This document shows, piece after piece, positions 1-9,177 of a DNA stretch of 64,000 nt (positions are counted from its first letter, which is position 1; the number at the start of each line of letters is the position of its first letter). The notes beneath the pieces are model-generated. The model did no database searches. It was not told where the DNA came from and worked only from the letters and a program-made list of their open reading frames with translations. Source of the stretch: Promethearchaeota archaeon (GTDB lineage Archaea; Asgardarchaeota; Lokiarchaeia; Sigynarchaeales; SOKP01); assembly GCA_019058515.1 (NCBI GenBank), contig JAHPYY010000135.1, positions 1-64,000 of the forward strand, written 5' to 3'. Made by a program: the position numbers and the translations under genes.

Positions 1-1746
1 CAGTTGCTTAATCTTGAACCTAAACATAAAATATTAGATTTATGTTGTGGTCAGGGAAGACATACGATAGAATTCGTTAACAGAGGTTATTACAACACTG
101 AAGGACTCGATAAATCAAGATATTTAATTCAACAAGCAAGAAGGACTTCTAAAAAGCAAGGGTATTCCATTAAGTTTCGAGAAGGCGACGCAAGAAAATT
201 GCCGTATTCCAACGACACATTCGATGTAATAATGATTCTAGGGAATAGTTTTGGGTATTTCGAATCGATTAACGATGATCTTCAAGTATTACGAGAGTGT
301 TCTCGGGTTTTAAAGCCATGGGGTATCTTATTATTAGATTTAACTGATGGAGAATATCTAAAAAATAATTTCCAATCTCGGTCGTGGGAATGGATTGATA
401 AAAATCATTTTGTTTGCCGCGAGAGAGAATTATCCTTGGACAAACAGAAGCTAATTTCAAGAGAAGTTATAAATCATGTAAATAAAGGAGTGATTGTAGA
501 TCAATTCTATTCCGAACGATTGTACTCCACTGAAAATATCTCCGAGATTTTACTTAAAGCAGGATATCAAAACATTACTTTTCACGGAGAGATTACTTCA
601 GATTCACAGCGTAACCAAGATCTTGGGATGATGGAGCGAAGAATTGTAGTAACAGCCGTTGTAAAGAAAGAATGGTCGACTTTAAAGAAAAAAGTTGCTA
701 AAGAAGCAAAGAAAATTGCTGTGGTGTTAGGAGATCCAAATAAACCTGACACACTAAAACCCTTACAATGTTTCGATGATGACGATTTTTATACAATTGA
801 CCAGCTAAAAGATGCTGTACATTCTTTTGCCGATTACTATGCGATATATTTAACAAATCACGACACTTTAATTAACGATCTCACAGTAAAACGTGGAGAC
901 ATTGACTATGTGTTCAATTTATGCGACGAGGGCTTTTATAACGAAGCTAGAAAGGAATTGCATGTTCCAGCATTGTTAGAGATGCTCAAAATACCATATA
1001 CGGGCGCGGGACCTCAGTGCTTAGCGTTCTGCTATGATAAATCCTTAGTTAGGGGAATCGCTAAGGAGATGGACATTCCCGTACCTGAAGCGATTTTTAT
1101 TAAACCTGAAGATACGTTATTTGATTTACCCTTGTTTTTTCCCGTTATTGTTAAACCAAATTTGGGAGATTCTAGTTTTGGTATTACACAGAGGAGTGTG
1201 GTTTACTCTGGATCCGAGTTAATTAGGGCTATTACAGAAGTAAGGGAAAAATTTGGATATGACAAACCTATACTTGTCGAGCAATTTTTAACCGGAAAAG
1301 ATTTGACATGTGGTATAATAGGTAATCCACCTTCTGATTATACAGTTTTGCCCCTTTTAGAAGAAGATTATTCTGCACTTCCTAAGAATCTACCTAAGAT
1401 ATGTGGATACGAAGCAAAATGGTTACCTGACTCCCCATATTGGAAAATCAAATCGATTCCTGCTGTATTGCCTGAGGAGACCGTGCAAACTATTGAAACT
1501 TGTTCTTTAAAACTGTTTGAACGATTAGAATGCCAAGATTATGCTCGATTTGATTGGAGGTTAGATTCTTTGGGAAACCCAAAACTTTTAGAGGTAAACC
1601 CAAACCCTGGATGGTGTTGGGATGGACATCTTGCTAAAATGGCAAAATTCGCTAAGTTATCCTACAATGAGATGATTAAGACCATATTGAAATCAGCTGA
1701 AATACGTCTAAAAATCTCCGAAACTAGTGAAATTAAACAAAATTAG
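1..1746 (+). CDS. SAM methyltransferase fused to D-Ala-D-Ala-ligase-like ATP-grasp (5' partial)
   Basis: The frame is open to the first base, so the true start lies upstream of the window. Visible residues about 1-215 form a class I SAM methyltransferase: motif I LDLCCGQGRHTIEF, then EGDARKLPYSNDTFDVI. Residues about 235-565 form an ATP-grasp domain of the D-alanine-D-alanine ligase type, with VFNLCDEGF, FPVIVKPNLGDSSFGIT for nucleotide binding, and the Mg-binding end LLEVNPNPGWCWDGH. The fusion probably methylates and ligates the same small amino-acid or peptide-like substrate. Archaea lack murein, so a cell-wall role is unlikely. The domain calls are secure; the substrate is unknown. It converges on the next gene with only about 10 bp between stops. 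Confidence 0.85.
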   Translation, partial: QLLNLEPKHKILDLCCGQGRHTIEFVNRGYYNTEGLDKSRYLIQQARRTSKKQGYSIKFREGDARKLPYSNDTFDVIMILGNSFGYFESINDDLQVLRECSRVLKPWGILLLDLTDGEYLKNNFQSRSWEWIDKNHFVCRERELSLDKQKLISREVINHVNKGVIVDQFYSERLYSTENISEILLKAGYQNITFHGEITSDSQRNQDLGMMERRIVVTAVVKKEWSTLKKKVAKEAKKIAVVLGDPNKPDTLKPLQCFDDDDFYTIDQLKDAVHSFADYYAIYLTNHDTLINDLTVKRGDIDYVFNLCDEGFYNEARKELHVPALLEMLKIPYTGAGPQCLAFCYDKSLVRGIAKEMDIPVPEAIFIKPEDTLFDLPLFFPVIVKPNLGDSSFGITQRSVVYSGSELIRAITEVREKFGYDKPILVEQFLTGKDLTCGIIGNPPSDYTVLPLLEEDYSALPKNLPKICGYEAKWLPDSPYWKIKSIPAVLPEETVQTIETCSLKLFERLECQDYARFDWRLDSLGNPKLLEVNPNPGWCWDGHLAKMAKFAKLSYNEMIKTILKSAEIRLKISETSEIKQN

Positions 1747-1756
1747 TGTTTGTTTT

Positions 1757-3271
1757 CTAAAATCCTTCTTTTTTTTTATTCTCACCGAAATTACTAAGAT
1801 AAGCTGAATAATTGCATATTTTTGCTATGCGGTTAACCGGTCTATCCCAAAATTTGAAAATAATTCCGCCATGTTCTCTAATTTTTTCCGACCAATTGCT
1901 AACATTGTTTTGAGGGTTAATATAGATAATTGGAATGCCATATTTTTGAGAGGTTTTAATCGTGGGCGCAATAAAGATGTCACCTAATTCGTCAAAAGAA
2001 TTGGACATATCTTCTCGCAATTTAACATGCTCAGCTATTTTTGGATTTTGCATAACAGTCGAAGTCCATGACCCTATTCCAAGCGCACCATATATTATAA
2101 TAATATCAATTTCTTCAGATTTCATCAATAATTTAGGAATATTGATGTAAAGGTTAAACAAGTTCATATCAAAGGTTACATCAACTGGATTGCTCCAACT
2201 GGCAGTAGAGGGAAGTATTTTGGCTAAATTAGCTTTTAGTTCGCTTGAAAATTCAGGAACCTTCAAACCATTGCTTTCAGCATTATTTGCAATAAGTACT
2301 CCAGGTCCTCCTGAAATGGTAATTATTCCAATTCGCTTACCTTTAGGCATTTGAAAATTGGGGGAAGATAAAATTGAAGCTAAGTCTAAAAATTCCTCAA
2401 CAAAATCGGTTTTAATAATTCCCGTCTCTTTTATCATAGCATTATAGATGTTGAGGTTTCCCCCTAGCGATCCTGTGTGACTACTTATTGCACGATTACC
2501 CACTTTAGATCCTCCACCATAAATTGCGATAACTGGTTTTTTAGGTATTATTTCTTTTATGATTTTGATGAAATGCCGTCCTCTTTTAACTTCTTCAATG
2601 TATAACCCAATAACATCAGTTTGTTCATCAGATTTTAAATACTCTAAAAAATCAACCAAATCTATATTAGCTTCGTTTCCGATAGAAATTGCTTTTCCTA
2701 AGGTGTAGTTTGGATAATTAGGATCCATCCACAAATGACTTGCTAAGGTCCCACTCTGGGAAACTATTGAGAATTTCGACCGTTTTATGTGATCTCCATT
2801 TATTATCATCATATTAAATCTGCCACTATCTTCTGAATGGATCCAATTGTTATAAATGCCTAAACAATTTGGACCAATAAATCTGATGCCATAGAAATTA
2901 GCAATTTCAATTATTTCTTCTGTAAGTGTATTTGCTCGCTCTCCACCTAGTTCTCTGAAACCACCGGATACAACATATATTCTTTTCACTCCTTTCTCTC
3001 CACATTCTCTGAAAATTTGAGGAACAATATTAGGCGGTAATACTATAATCACAAGATCGGGAATTTCTGGTACTTGATTTATAGCCCGATAGGCTTTAAA
3101 GCCTAAGACTTTATCTAGTTTCAAATGTATAGGATATATCTTGCCCATATAATTCGAATTAATGATTCTTATCAACAACATGGTGCCCATGGTCGTCCCG
3201 AATGTGTTATTAGCACCGTAAATAGCAATACTTTGCGGATTTAGGAAATCATGCAAGAAATGATTTGTCAT
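1757..3271 (-). CDS. NDP-forming acyl-CoA synthetase, alpha-type (CoA-binding/ligase-CoA)
   Basis: 504 aa. The N-terminal CoA-binding Rossmann domain starts LNPQSIAIYGANNTFGTTMG, and GIRFIGPNCLGIYN follows. The central ligase domain has SQSGTLASHLW and the phosphohistidine-type motif SSHTGSLGG. This is the domain order of the alpha subunit of ADP-forming acetyl/acyl-CoA synthetase, which makes ATP from acyl-CoA in archaeal fermentation. No beta (ATP-grasp) subunit is adjacent, so it would need a partner encoded elsewhere. A GGAAGTGA element lies 11 nt before the ATG. Substrate not determinable. Confidence 0.8.
   Translation of the reverse strand: MTNHFLHDFLNPQSIAIYGANNTFGTTMGTMLLIRIINSNYMGKIYPIHLKLDKVLGFKAYRAINQVPEIPDLVIIVLPPNIVPQIFRECGEKGVKRIYVVSGGFRELGGERANTLTEEIIEIANFYGIRFIGPNCLGIYNNWIHSEDSGRFNMMIINGDHIKRSKFSIVSQSGTLASHLWMDPNYPNYTLGKAISIGNEANIDLVDFLEYLKSDEQTDVIGLYIEEVKRGRHFIKIIKEIIPKKPVIAIYGGGSKVGNRAISSHTGSLGGNLNIYNAMIKETGIIKTDFVEEFLDLASILSSPNFQMPKGKRIGIITISGGPGVLIANNAESNGLKVPEFSSELKANLAKILPSTASWSNPVDVTFDMNLFNLYINIPKLLMKSEEIDIIIIYGALGIGSWTSTVMQNPKIAEHVKLREDMSNSFDELGDIFIAPTIKTSQKYGIPIIYINPQNNVSNWSEKIREHGGIIFKFWDRPVNRIAKICNYSAYLSNFGENKKKEGF
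1769..1777 (+). terminator. T-tract after the methyltransferase/ATP-grasp gene
   Basis: A run of nine T follows the stop of the plus-strand gene and overlaps the last codons of the convergent gene. Archaeal transcription commonly ends at such oligo-T tracts. No hairpin is seen. Confidence 0.4.
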
Positions 3272-3510
3272 TTAGTTTTATTTCACTTCCTATTTGCAAT
3301 ATCCAAGTTATTAATTTGAACTTGATATTAATACTATGGTTAAATGAAATTCTAAATCCCATTTGAAATTTAAGGTCTATTCTATTTTTTACATAAAAAT
3401 CATATTATGCTCAGCAATAACATGGCTAAAAATTTGATAATAATAAAAAATAGTAAAAGTAAACAAATCTAATCTCTGTTTAATACGAATTAACTTTTTA
3501 TTTCGAATCT

Positions 3511-4803
3511 CTAACCAAAGAGAAGTAAAATAAACAAATACCCTATTGATAATAATACATGAATAATTGCAAAAACCGCCCCTACTTTTAGTAATCTTTT
3601 AAAATTTAAGTTTTCAACAGCGTTATTTTGTGCTATCTTTAGGGTCATCATATCACACGCAGCTCCTTGAGGTATTAAATTACCTCCTAAATTTATACCA
3701 ATGATAAATGCAAATAACAAGGGAATTGACGCAAATCCGCTTGAAATTAACACTTCAACGATTGGGATAAAAATTAGCGCAGTAGGAGTATTTGCAACGA
3801 ATCCTGAAATTAAACTAACGCTTATAAGGATAATGAAGGATATTAGAAATGGGTTAACCTCCTGAAAGGGAATAGCTTCGAAAATTTCCTTAAATCCCGC
3901 TTCAATCAATCCTCCGATTACTATATACAGGGAAATGAAGAAAAATATAATTTCCCATTCCACATCTTTAAGTAAGTCACTTAGGGATTTTTTCATGAAC
4001 TTTTTATTAATTAGCACTAAAATCATCGTAGCAAAGATTGCGGTTAAATATAGGAGAGGTAGAATTGCAAAAAGAGCTACGGTTATAACAATCGCAATCC
4101 CATTAATAATAAACATCTTTCTGTTTTTTATCATAACCTTCGCATCAACCAGTTCTAAGACAAATTTTCTCTGAGATTCTTCGATTAATGGCTCTTTTCT
4201 CAACAAAAATCGATCGATTAGAAATATTGTTACAAATAAAAGAAAAAATGAGAAAATCCAATAATTTTGTACGAAGTATAAGGTGTCTAATTTAAAGGCT
4301 GCGGAGATAATTATATTCTCACCGCTAGAAAAAGGGGTGATAATGCTGCCAATGTTGATACAAATCGTCATTCCTAGTAAATAGGTCCCTGCTCTAACTT
4401 TTAAAAATCTACACAGTCTAATCACCACTGGAGCTAAAATAAGAACAACTACTACATCAGTAATAATTGCGGCTAATAAGGTAGTTATTATGCAAATTAA
4501 GTAAAAGAAGACCCGTTGATTGCCTTTCGATATACGAAAAAGCTTTACTGCCAGGAATTCTAGAATGTTAGATTCTGCCGCAATTTGAGTAATGATACTC
4601 ATACATAAAATGACAATTATTGCCTCCCATTCTACATAAGTGACAAAATCCATTATGGTTAAATCTAATACTAACCCGGCAATGGTGCCAGCTAAAAATC
4701 CACAGAAAATTGAAATTGCGACAAAATCTACCTTTTTTAACGAGTAACTTATTAAAATTACCACGAAAATGATAAATAGGATAATTAGTAAAATAAGATT
4801 CAT
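3511..4803 (-). CDS. SLC13/ArsB/NhaD-superfamily permease
   Basis: 430 aa, about 11-12 hydrophobic helices. The half-repeat signatures TPFSSGENIII and INLGGNLIPQGAACDMM are typical of the ion-transporter (IT) superfamily: arsenite, citrate, dicarboxylate and Na+/H+ exchangers. Substrate cannot be read from sequence. It is the last gene of a minus-strand cluster that also holds a second permease of the same superfamily and a roadblock/coiled-coil gene, which suggests one transport system. Its start seems leaderless. Confidence 0.75.
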   Translation of the reverse strand: MNLILLIILFIIFVVILISYSLKKVDFVAISIFCGFLAGTIAGLVLDLTIMDFVTYVEWEAIIVILCMSIITQIAAESNILEFLAVKLFRISKGNQRVFFYLICIITTLLAAIITDVVVVLILAPVVIRLCRFLKVRAGTYLLGMTICINIGSIITPFSSGENIIISAAFKLDTLYFVQNYWIFSFFLLFVTIFLIDRFLLRKEPLIEESQRKFVLELVDAKVMIKNRKMFIINGIAIVITVALFAILPLLYLTAIFATMILVLINKKFMKKSLSDLLKDVEWEIIFFFISLYIVIGGLIEAGFKEIFEAIPFQEVNPFLISFIILISVSLISGFVANTPTALIFIPIVEVLISSGFASIPLLFAFIIGINLGGNLIPQGAACDMMTLKIAQNNAVENLNFKRLLKVGAVFAIIHVLLSIGYLFILLLFG

Positions 4804-4948
4804 AGGACGATTTTAAAACAAGTGATGATGATAAATATCAAAAAATAAATCAGTTTTAAACTTACCTAAGTCTATATTATGCCAACCCTAGAAGCATTTT
4901 ACTATTTCGTTAAGGATGAGACACATTTCTTACAACTTTCGTGATCTC

Positions 4949-5572
4949 CTATTCCTTTTCGATTATGCTCCTCAACTTTGAAATTTCTTCGTAGATATTT
5001 TCTATATCCTTTTGTAGTCTTTCACAATCCTCATCAAGACTCCTTATTTCTCCTAATTTCCTCGCCTTATCTTGAAGTTCATTATCCTCCCCTTGTTGAA
5101 GTTCCTCTCGCAAATTTTGAATATCTTGTTGTTTTGACCTCAAATCCTCCTGTTTCTTTTTGAGTTCATCCTCCTTCGCTAATATTTGTTGGAGTAGTAT
5201 TTCTCTTTCGTCCATATCTATTAGTTCTTCGATTCGCGTAAGATATCGTCTGATGGAACTTATCTTTATATCTTTTTCTTCTTCTTTCTTAAAAAATAAT
5301 GCAATATTACTATCTTCTCCGAGTTTGAGAATGATTACTGAGATGTCTGCAGTTTCAAAAACCAGTTTTTTATAATCATCCAACTTAAATTTACAAATCT
5401 CGTAGATTAATTTAGCGTGGGTCAGTAATTCTGTTAGATTTTCACCCAATTTGGGTTTGTTAATATCTTGCTCAAAGGTAGTTTGGTAAACAGTTCCATT
5501 ATTGTAAAACATTACAATGTGCAAGATTTCTGGTAATGATGCCTTAATTCGCGAAATATTCTTAAAAACCAT
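4949..5572 (-). CDS. Roadblock/LC7-like domain with C-terminal coiled coil
   Basis: About 207 aa from the ATG at 5572. That start sits 8 nt after an AGGTGA Shine-Dalgarno; the upstream in-frame GTG is part of the SD itself. Residues about 5-100 alternate strands and helices like a roadblock/LC7 or longin-type small domain: EILHIVMFYNNGTVYQTTF, then ISVIILKLGEDSNIALFF. Residues about 115-207 are a charged heptad coiled coil. Roadblock proteins are numerous in Asgard archaea and usually pair with small GTPases; none is encoded nearby. The gene follows the permease at 5581 after about 8 bp, so it is likely co-transcribed and may be a cytosolic regulatory subunit. The domain call is by fold pattern only. 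Confidence 0.6.
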   Translation of the reverse strand: MVFKNISRIKASLPEILHIVMFYNNGTVYQTTFEQDINKPKLGENLTELLTHAKLIYEICKFKLDDYKKLVFETADISVIILKLGEDSNIALFFKKEEEKDIKISSIRRYLTRIEELIDMDEREILLQQILAKEDELKKKQEDLRSKQQDIQNLREELQQGEDNELQDKARKLGEIRSLDEDCERLQKDIENIYEEISKLRSIIEKE

Positions 5573-5580
5573 TTTAATTA

Positions 5581-7026
5581 TCACCTAATTATTATATCTC
5601 TTACTTTTTCTGAAATTTTTTTTATTTCTGTTTTAGCTTTGTCAGGTCCGAATTTAAGTAGTAAATATATGACAATAATGAAGCTAACTACTATTCCCAG
5701 GATAATAACACCAATAAAAGTGTTGTAAATCAAGGTATAATACAGTGTTATTATCGCTAATTGATAGTTTGTTGTAACAAAACCGATTTTAAAAAACGAT
5801 TTAAAACTAATGGGGCGTTTGTTTTGCTCCGCAATATTTACTACTAAAATATTATCGCCTAAAGGTGTCAAATTATCACCCCAGTTTGCTCCAAATGTAA
5901 AACTATAAAATAGTTTGCTCTTATCTACTGGGGATACGCTTTCAGCCATAGTTCCGGCTACAGGAATTAGAACTTTAGTAATAGGAATATTGTCGATGCA
6001 GCTACTTAAGTAAGCAGAAATCCATAGCAAAAGAAGTAATTGTATATAGAAGTTATCTCCTCCAGCAGCCAGAATTGCGACTCCAATAACTTCAGTAACT
6101 CCAACTATTTCTAATCCTCCTGCTATAACAAATATACCAAGTAAGTACAATATCAATTCAAAATCAACTTTTGAAATGATTTCTTTAGGTTCTAATCTTG
6201 TTATAACAACTAAAACCAACGCGATACTTAATGCGATCATATCTGGTGTAATTATTGAAGAGGGGATACCAATAAGCAAGATCAAAAGGATGATTAATGA
6301 TATTACGGATTGATGTAGCAACTTTTTACTTTGAACTACGTTCCATACATTAAATTCTTCTAAAACTTTTATCCCTTCTTCTGGAACAGATAACTCGCTT
6401 TTGTATAAAAAAATAAAGAAGACCAAGGTAAATGCGAATGTGATTAACGATATCACTCCTACATTAAAAAAAAACTCTAAAAACTCTATTTTTGCGTAAG
6501 TAGAAATTAAAATATTGGGTATGGAAGAAATTGAAAAGATTGTTCCACCAATATTAACCAATACCGCTTGAGTTAGGATAAACGGAGCGGGATTTATATT
6601 TAACATTCGAGATACCGTAATAGTTAGGGGTATTATAATGATGACGGTAAGAATGTTATTCAAAATGGCTGAAATTGCAACAGTGACGGAGCAAAATATT
6701 ATCATCAAAGGAATAGGTTTTCCTTTTGACAATTTTACTAACTTTGCGGCGATATATTGGAAAGTTCCCGCTTCGTGCGCAATTTGAACGACGATCATCA
6801 TACTGATTATTAAAATAATTGAATGTAAGTTCACGAAACTATCATCTTGAGAACCAAACAAAATTTCAACAATAATCGAAAAATTATGTTCTTCAATAAA
6901 TACAAGTACGAAATAAGTGATAACCGCACCTATTAAAGCAGAAATAGCTCTATTTAGTTTATCAGTTATGATTAGCACAATAACGGCTATAAAACATCCC
7001 AAAATAATAAGTGCACTAATTAACAT
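5581..7026 (-). CDS. SLC13/ArsB-superfamily permease
   Basis: 481 aa with about 12 membrane helices. The conserved re-entrant motif FGANWGDNLTPLGDNILV lies near the C-terminus, and SISSIPNILISTYAKIEF in the first half matches the paired half-repeat. It belongs to the same superfamily as the permease at 3511 but has diverged strongly from it. It is the first gene of the minus-strand cluster permease, roadblock/coiled-coil, permease. Likely a secondary anion or Na+/H+ transporter in the cytoplasmic membrane; substrate unknown. Confidence 0.75.
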   Translation of the reverse strand: MLISALIILGCFIAVIVLIITDKLNRAISALIGAVITYFVLVFIEEHNFSIIVEILFGSQDDSFVNLHSIILIISMMIVVQIAHEAGTFQYIAAKLVKLSKGKPIPLMIIFCSVTVAISAILNNILTVIIIIPLTITVSRMLNINPAPFILTQAVLVNIGGTIFSISSIPNILISTYAKIEFLEFFFNVGVISLITFAFTLVFFIFLYKSELSVPEEGIKVLEEFNVWNVVQSKKLLHQSVISLIILLILLIGIPSSIITPDMIALSIALVLVVITRLEPKEIISKVDFELILYLLGIFVIAGGLEIVGVTEVIGVAILAAGGDNFYIQLLLLLWISAYLSSCIDNIPITKVLIPVAGTMAESVSPVDKSKLFYSFTFGANWGDNLTPLGDNILVVNIAEQNKRPISFKSFFKIGFVTTNYQLAIITLYYTLIYNTFIGVIILGIVVSFIIVIYLLLKFGPDKAKTEIKKISEKVRDIIIR

Positions 7027-7056
7027 TATAACGCCATCATTCAGTCATTTCAAATT

Positions 7057-7626
7057 TTAGTTAAGTTTCAATTCAAGGTGAACTAAATTAGACGTATTTA
7101 TTTCTGTCTCTATCGAAAAATTCAATTTAAAATATTCTGATAAAAGGTATTTGTAGAAATGGGAGAAAAAATTCGAGTACACCTCATCGAGATCATGCAA
7201 CCCTCTAAATATAAATAAATTGTCTTGAATTTGAATATCGATTGTATTAAACCATTTCAAACCATTTCTTCCTAAGAAATCTATTGAGAAATTAGCGTAA
7301 TCTTTTAGAGTCTCTTCACTCATAGGCTTTGCTATCAAGAAAGTCATGATATCAGATAATTGATTTACAAAATCTTTAGCAACATTGTTTAACAACTCAC
7401 CCTTTAAATTGGATAAAATTTGCGTAAATCCTGTCTTAGAGATCATTATCATTTGGTTGGTTTGGTTAAATATTTCAAGATTAATCCATTGTTCAATGGC
7501 GTCTTTTGCAACTAATCCACGAGTTTTATTTTGCTGTTTAGCTATTAAATCTAACCTTTCGAGAACTTCTTCCGATAAGCGGAATCCTAGAAAATTGCTT
7601 TTCTTTTTCACTTTTTTTTTTGCCAT
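7057..7626 (-). CDS. Ribbon-helix-helix (CopG-like) transcriptional regulator
   Basis: 189 aa from the ATG at 7626; an earlier in-frame start at 7665 lies in the promoter-like sequence and is less likely. A lysine-rich head is followed by SNFLGFRLSEEVLERLDLIA and KTRGLVAKDAIEQWI, the beta strand and two helices of an RHH DNA-binding domain. The remaining 130 residues form a mixed alpha/beta domain, perhaps for ligand binding or oligomerisation. It lies 30 bp upstream of the permease cluster on the same strand, so it may control that cluster. Confidence 0.7.
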   Translation of the reverse strand: MAKKKVKKKSNFLGFRLSEEVLERLDLIAKQQNKTRGLVAKDAIEQWINLEIFNQTNQMIMISKTGFTQILSNLKGELLNNVAKDFVNQLSDIMTFLIAKPMSEETLKDYANFSIDFLGRNGLKWFNTIDIQIQDNLFIFRGLHDLDEVYSNFFSHFYKYLLSEYFKLNFSIETEINTSNLVHLELKLN

Positions 7627-7799
7627 ATTATATCTTTTAATTAAAATATGATTCCAGATGACCAATGATTATATAAAAAATGTTTTTAGAAGTATTTAAA
7701 GTTGTCGTTATGCATATTTGTTTTCAAATGAAAACATTTAAATACAATATTAGTTTTTCATCAAATTGTTAAATATATATATAAAATGGTGAAAAAAAT

Positions 7800-7919
7800 A
7801 TGAAAAAAAGCGTAATTAAATCAAAAAAAGGAAGAGACTACGACGACGATGATGAATACGACGAAGATGAAGATTGGGATGACGAAGATGAAGATTGGGA
7901 CGAGGACGACGAAGAATAG
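7800..7919 (+). CDS. 39-aa basic-head, acidic-tail microprotein
   Basis: MKKSVIKSKKGR is followed by 27 residues that are nearly all Asp/Glu with Tyr and Trp. The ATG is preceded by GGTGA 7 nt upstream and by a TATATATATA promoter element. It is a shorter paralogue of the gene at 8007: same layout, same basic start and Asp/Trp/Tyr pattern. The DNA holds a tandem repeat encoding DEDEDW. Function unknown. The charge split suggests a nucleic-acid mimic, histone/ribosome chaperone or inhibitor, but this is inference only. Confidence 0.65.
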   Translation: MKKSVIKSKKGRDYDDDDEYDEDEDWDDEDEDWDEDDEE

Positions 7920-8006
7920 AAATTCCAGGAAGAAATAGTTCGGAAAATCTTGAAGAAATTTATTGCTAATTAAAATATATTATATTTAAATATGGAAGTG
8001 ATGAAT

Positions 8007-8183
8007 ATGAAAAAAAAACAGGATAAATCCAAGAAAAAAAGGAGAAATTACGACGAGGACGATTGGGATGATGAAGGATACGATAACGACGGTGATTATG
8101 AAGGGGAATATTTGGATGAGGAGGAAGATGATGATTACGAGGAAGACGAAGATTTAGATGATTATTCCGAAATCTATGGTTAA
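8007..8183 (+). CDS. 58-aa basic-head, acidic-tail microprotein
   Basis: From the ATG at 8007 the protein starts MKKKQDKSKKKRRNYDEDDW and ends in an Asp/Glu/Tyr-rich tail. I chose this start because AGTGA lies exactly 5 nt upstream and because it matches the N-terminus of the paralogue at 7800. The two upstream in-frame ATGs (7992 and 8001) overlap the SD. Both genes have an AT-rich TATA promoter of similar layout, so the pair looks like a tandem duplication including the promoter. Intrinsically disordered; function unknown. Confidence 0.75.
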   Translation: MKKKQDKSKKKRRNYDEDDWDDEGYDNDGDYEGEYLDEEEDDDYEEDEDLDDYSEIYG

Positions 8184-8287
8184 TTTAAATAAATTAATAA
8201 TAAAACAGAAAAAAAATTAAAAATTAATAAAAGTGAAGGGTGGTTAGAAATAGAAGAAGTCAAAAAAGTAGAAATTGAGGGATTATA

Positions 8288-8944
8288 ATGGAAGAAGCTA
8301 AGAAAATTGAAGATTTGGCTTTTGAAAATTCAAGTCTGGGTAGAGAAGAGAAGTTAGAAGCGGAGGAATTAAAGCGCTTAGCAAAACATGAAATTAGAAC
8401 TGCTAAAACTAGAGATATGCTCGTTAAGCACGAAATTGAAATAGCAGAAATACGAGAAAAACTAGCGGAAAAAGGAAAGAAATTAGTCGAGAAAAAACAA
8501 AATGTAAAAGATACTATGAATTTCTCCTCAGAGAGTTTAAAGAATGAAAAAACTCAAGCATTGTACAATGAAAAACTCTCAGTAATACAAAGGAAAACAG
8601 CAGAGATTCAACGAAAGATAGCCCTAAAGGAAGTTGAGATCGCAGAAGTAAAGGTAAAGTTAGCTAATAAGAAGCTTAATGAAGCCAAAGAGAGAGCAAG
8701 CTTATCAAAGAAACAATTTGCGTATGTTAAATTAGTGAAAAATAACGCTGAAGGCGAGAAGATTTCCCGAGCCGAAGAGTCATACGTAAAACAACAGAAG
8801 AGTTTAGTGAAATTCGAAGTTGAAGCGATGGAAATCAATAAAAACTTAGTGGAAAAGCAGAATAAATTAGCTGACCTGAAAAAGGAGCTCTCGGAAAAAC
8901 TCGCAGAGAGAGAAAAAATTCGACCAGTCGGAAGTAGCGGGTAA
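8288..8944 (+). CDS. Long coiled-coil protein
   Basis: 218 aa, about half Lys/Glu, almost entirely helical with heptads and no membrane segment. Loosely repeated units such as IAEIREKLAEKGKKLVEK, AEIQRKIALKEVEIAEVK and MEINKNLVEKQNKLADLKK suggest growth by internal duplication. The ATG is 5 nt after GAGGGAT. The two acidic microproteins lie immediately upstream on the same strand, so the three may form a unit. No enzymatic motif; a scaffold or spacer role is inferred. Confidence 0.75.
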   Translation: MEEAKKIEDLAFENSSLGREEKLEAEELKRLAKHEIRTAKTRDMLVKHEIEIAEIREKLAEKGKKLVEKKQNVKDTMNFSSESLKNEKTQALYNEKLSVIQRKTAEIQRKIALKEVEIAEVKVKLANKKLNEAKERASLSKKQFAYVKLVKNNAEGEKISRAEESYVKQQKSLVKFEVEAMEINKNLVEKQNKLADLKKELSEKLAEREKIRPVGSSG

Positions 8945-9177
8945 TATTCTTAATTAGACTTAAATTATGAAATTTAATATTCTTTTTACTAAATTTATTA
9001 TTTTAATTCAATTTAGTCTAATTGAATTTAAAATACTCAGTAGAGACAATTCAATATAACCTATAAATTAAAATAAGAGATCTTTCAATAATTTCAATAA
9101 AATTACACTTACTTCAGAAAAGTCAAGAGATTCATCTTGAGTAATAATTTTATATAACTAAAATTTAGTATATTATA

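Noticed and set aside
8193..8288. Open frame ending in TAA at 8286 just before the coiled-coil gene
   Set aside because: No ATG/GTG/TTG and no SD near any ATH codon; only AT-rich low-complexity codons.
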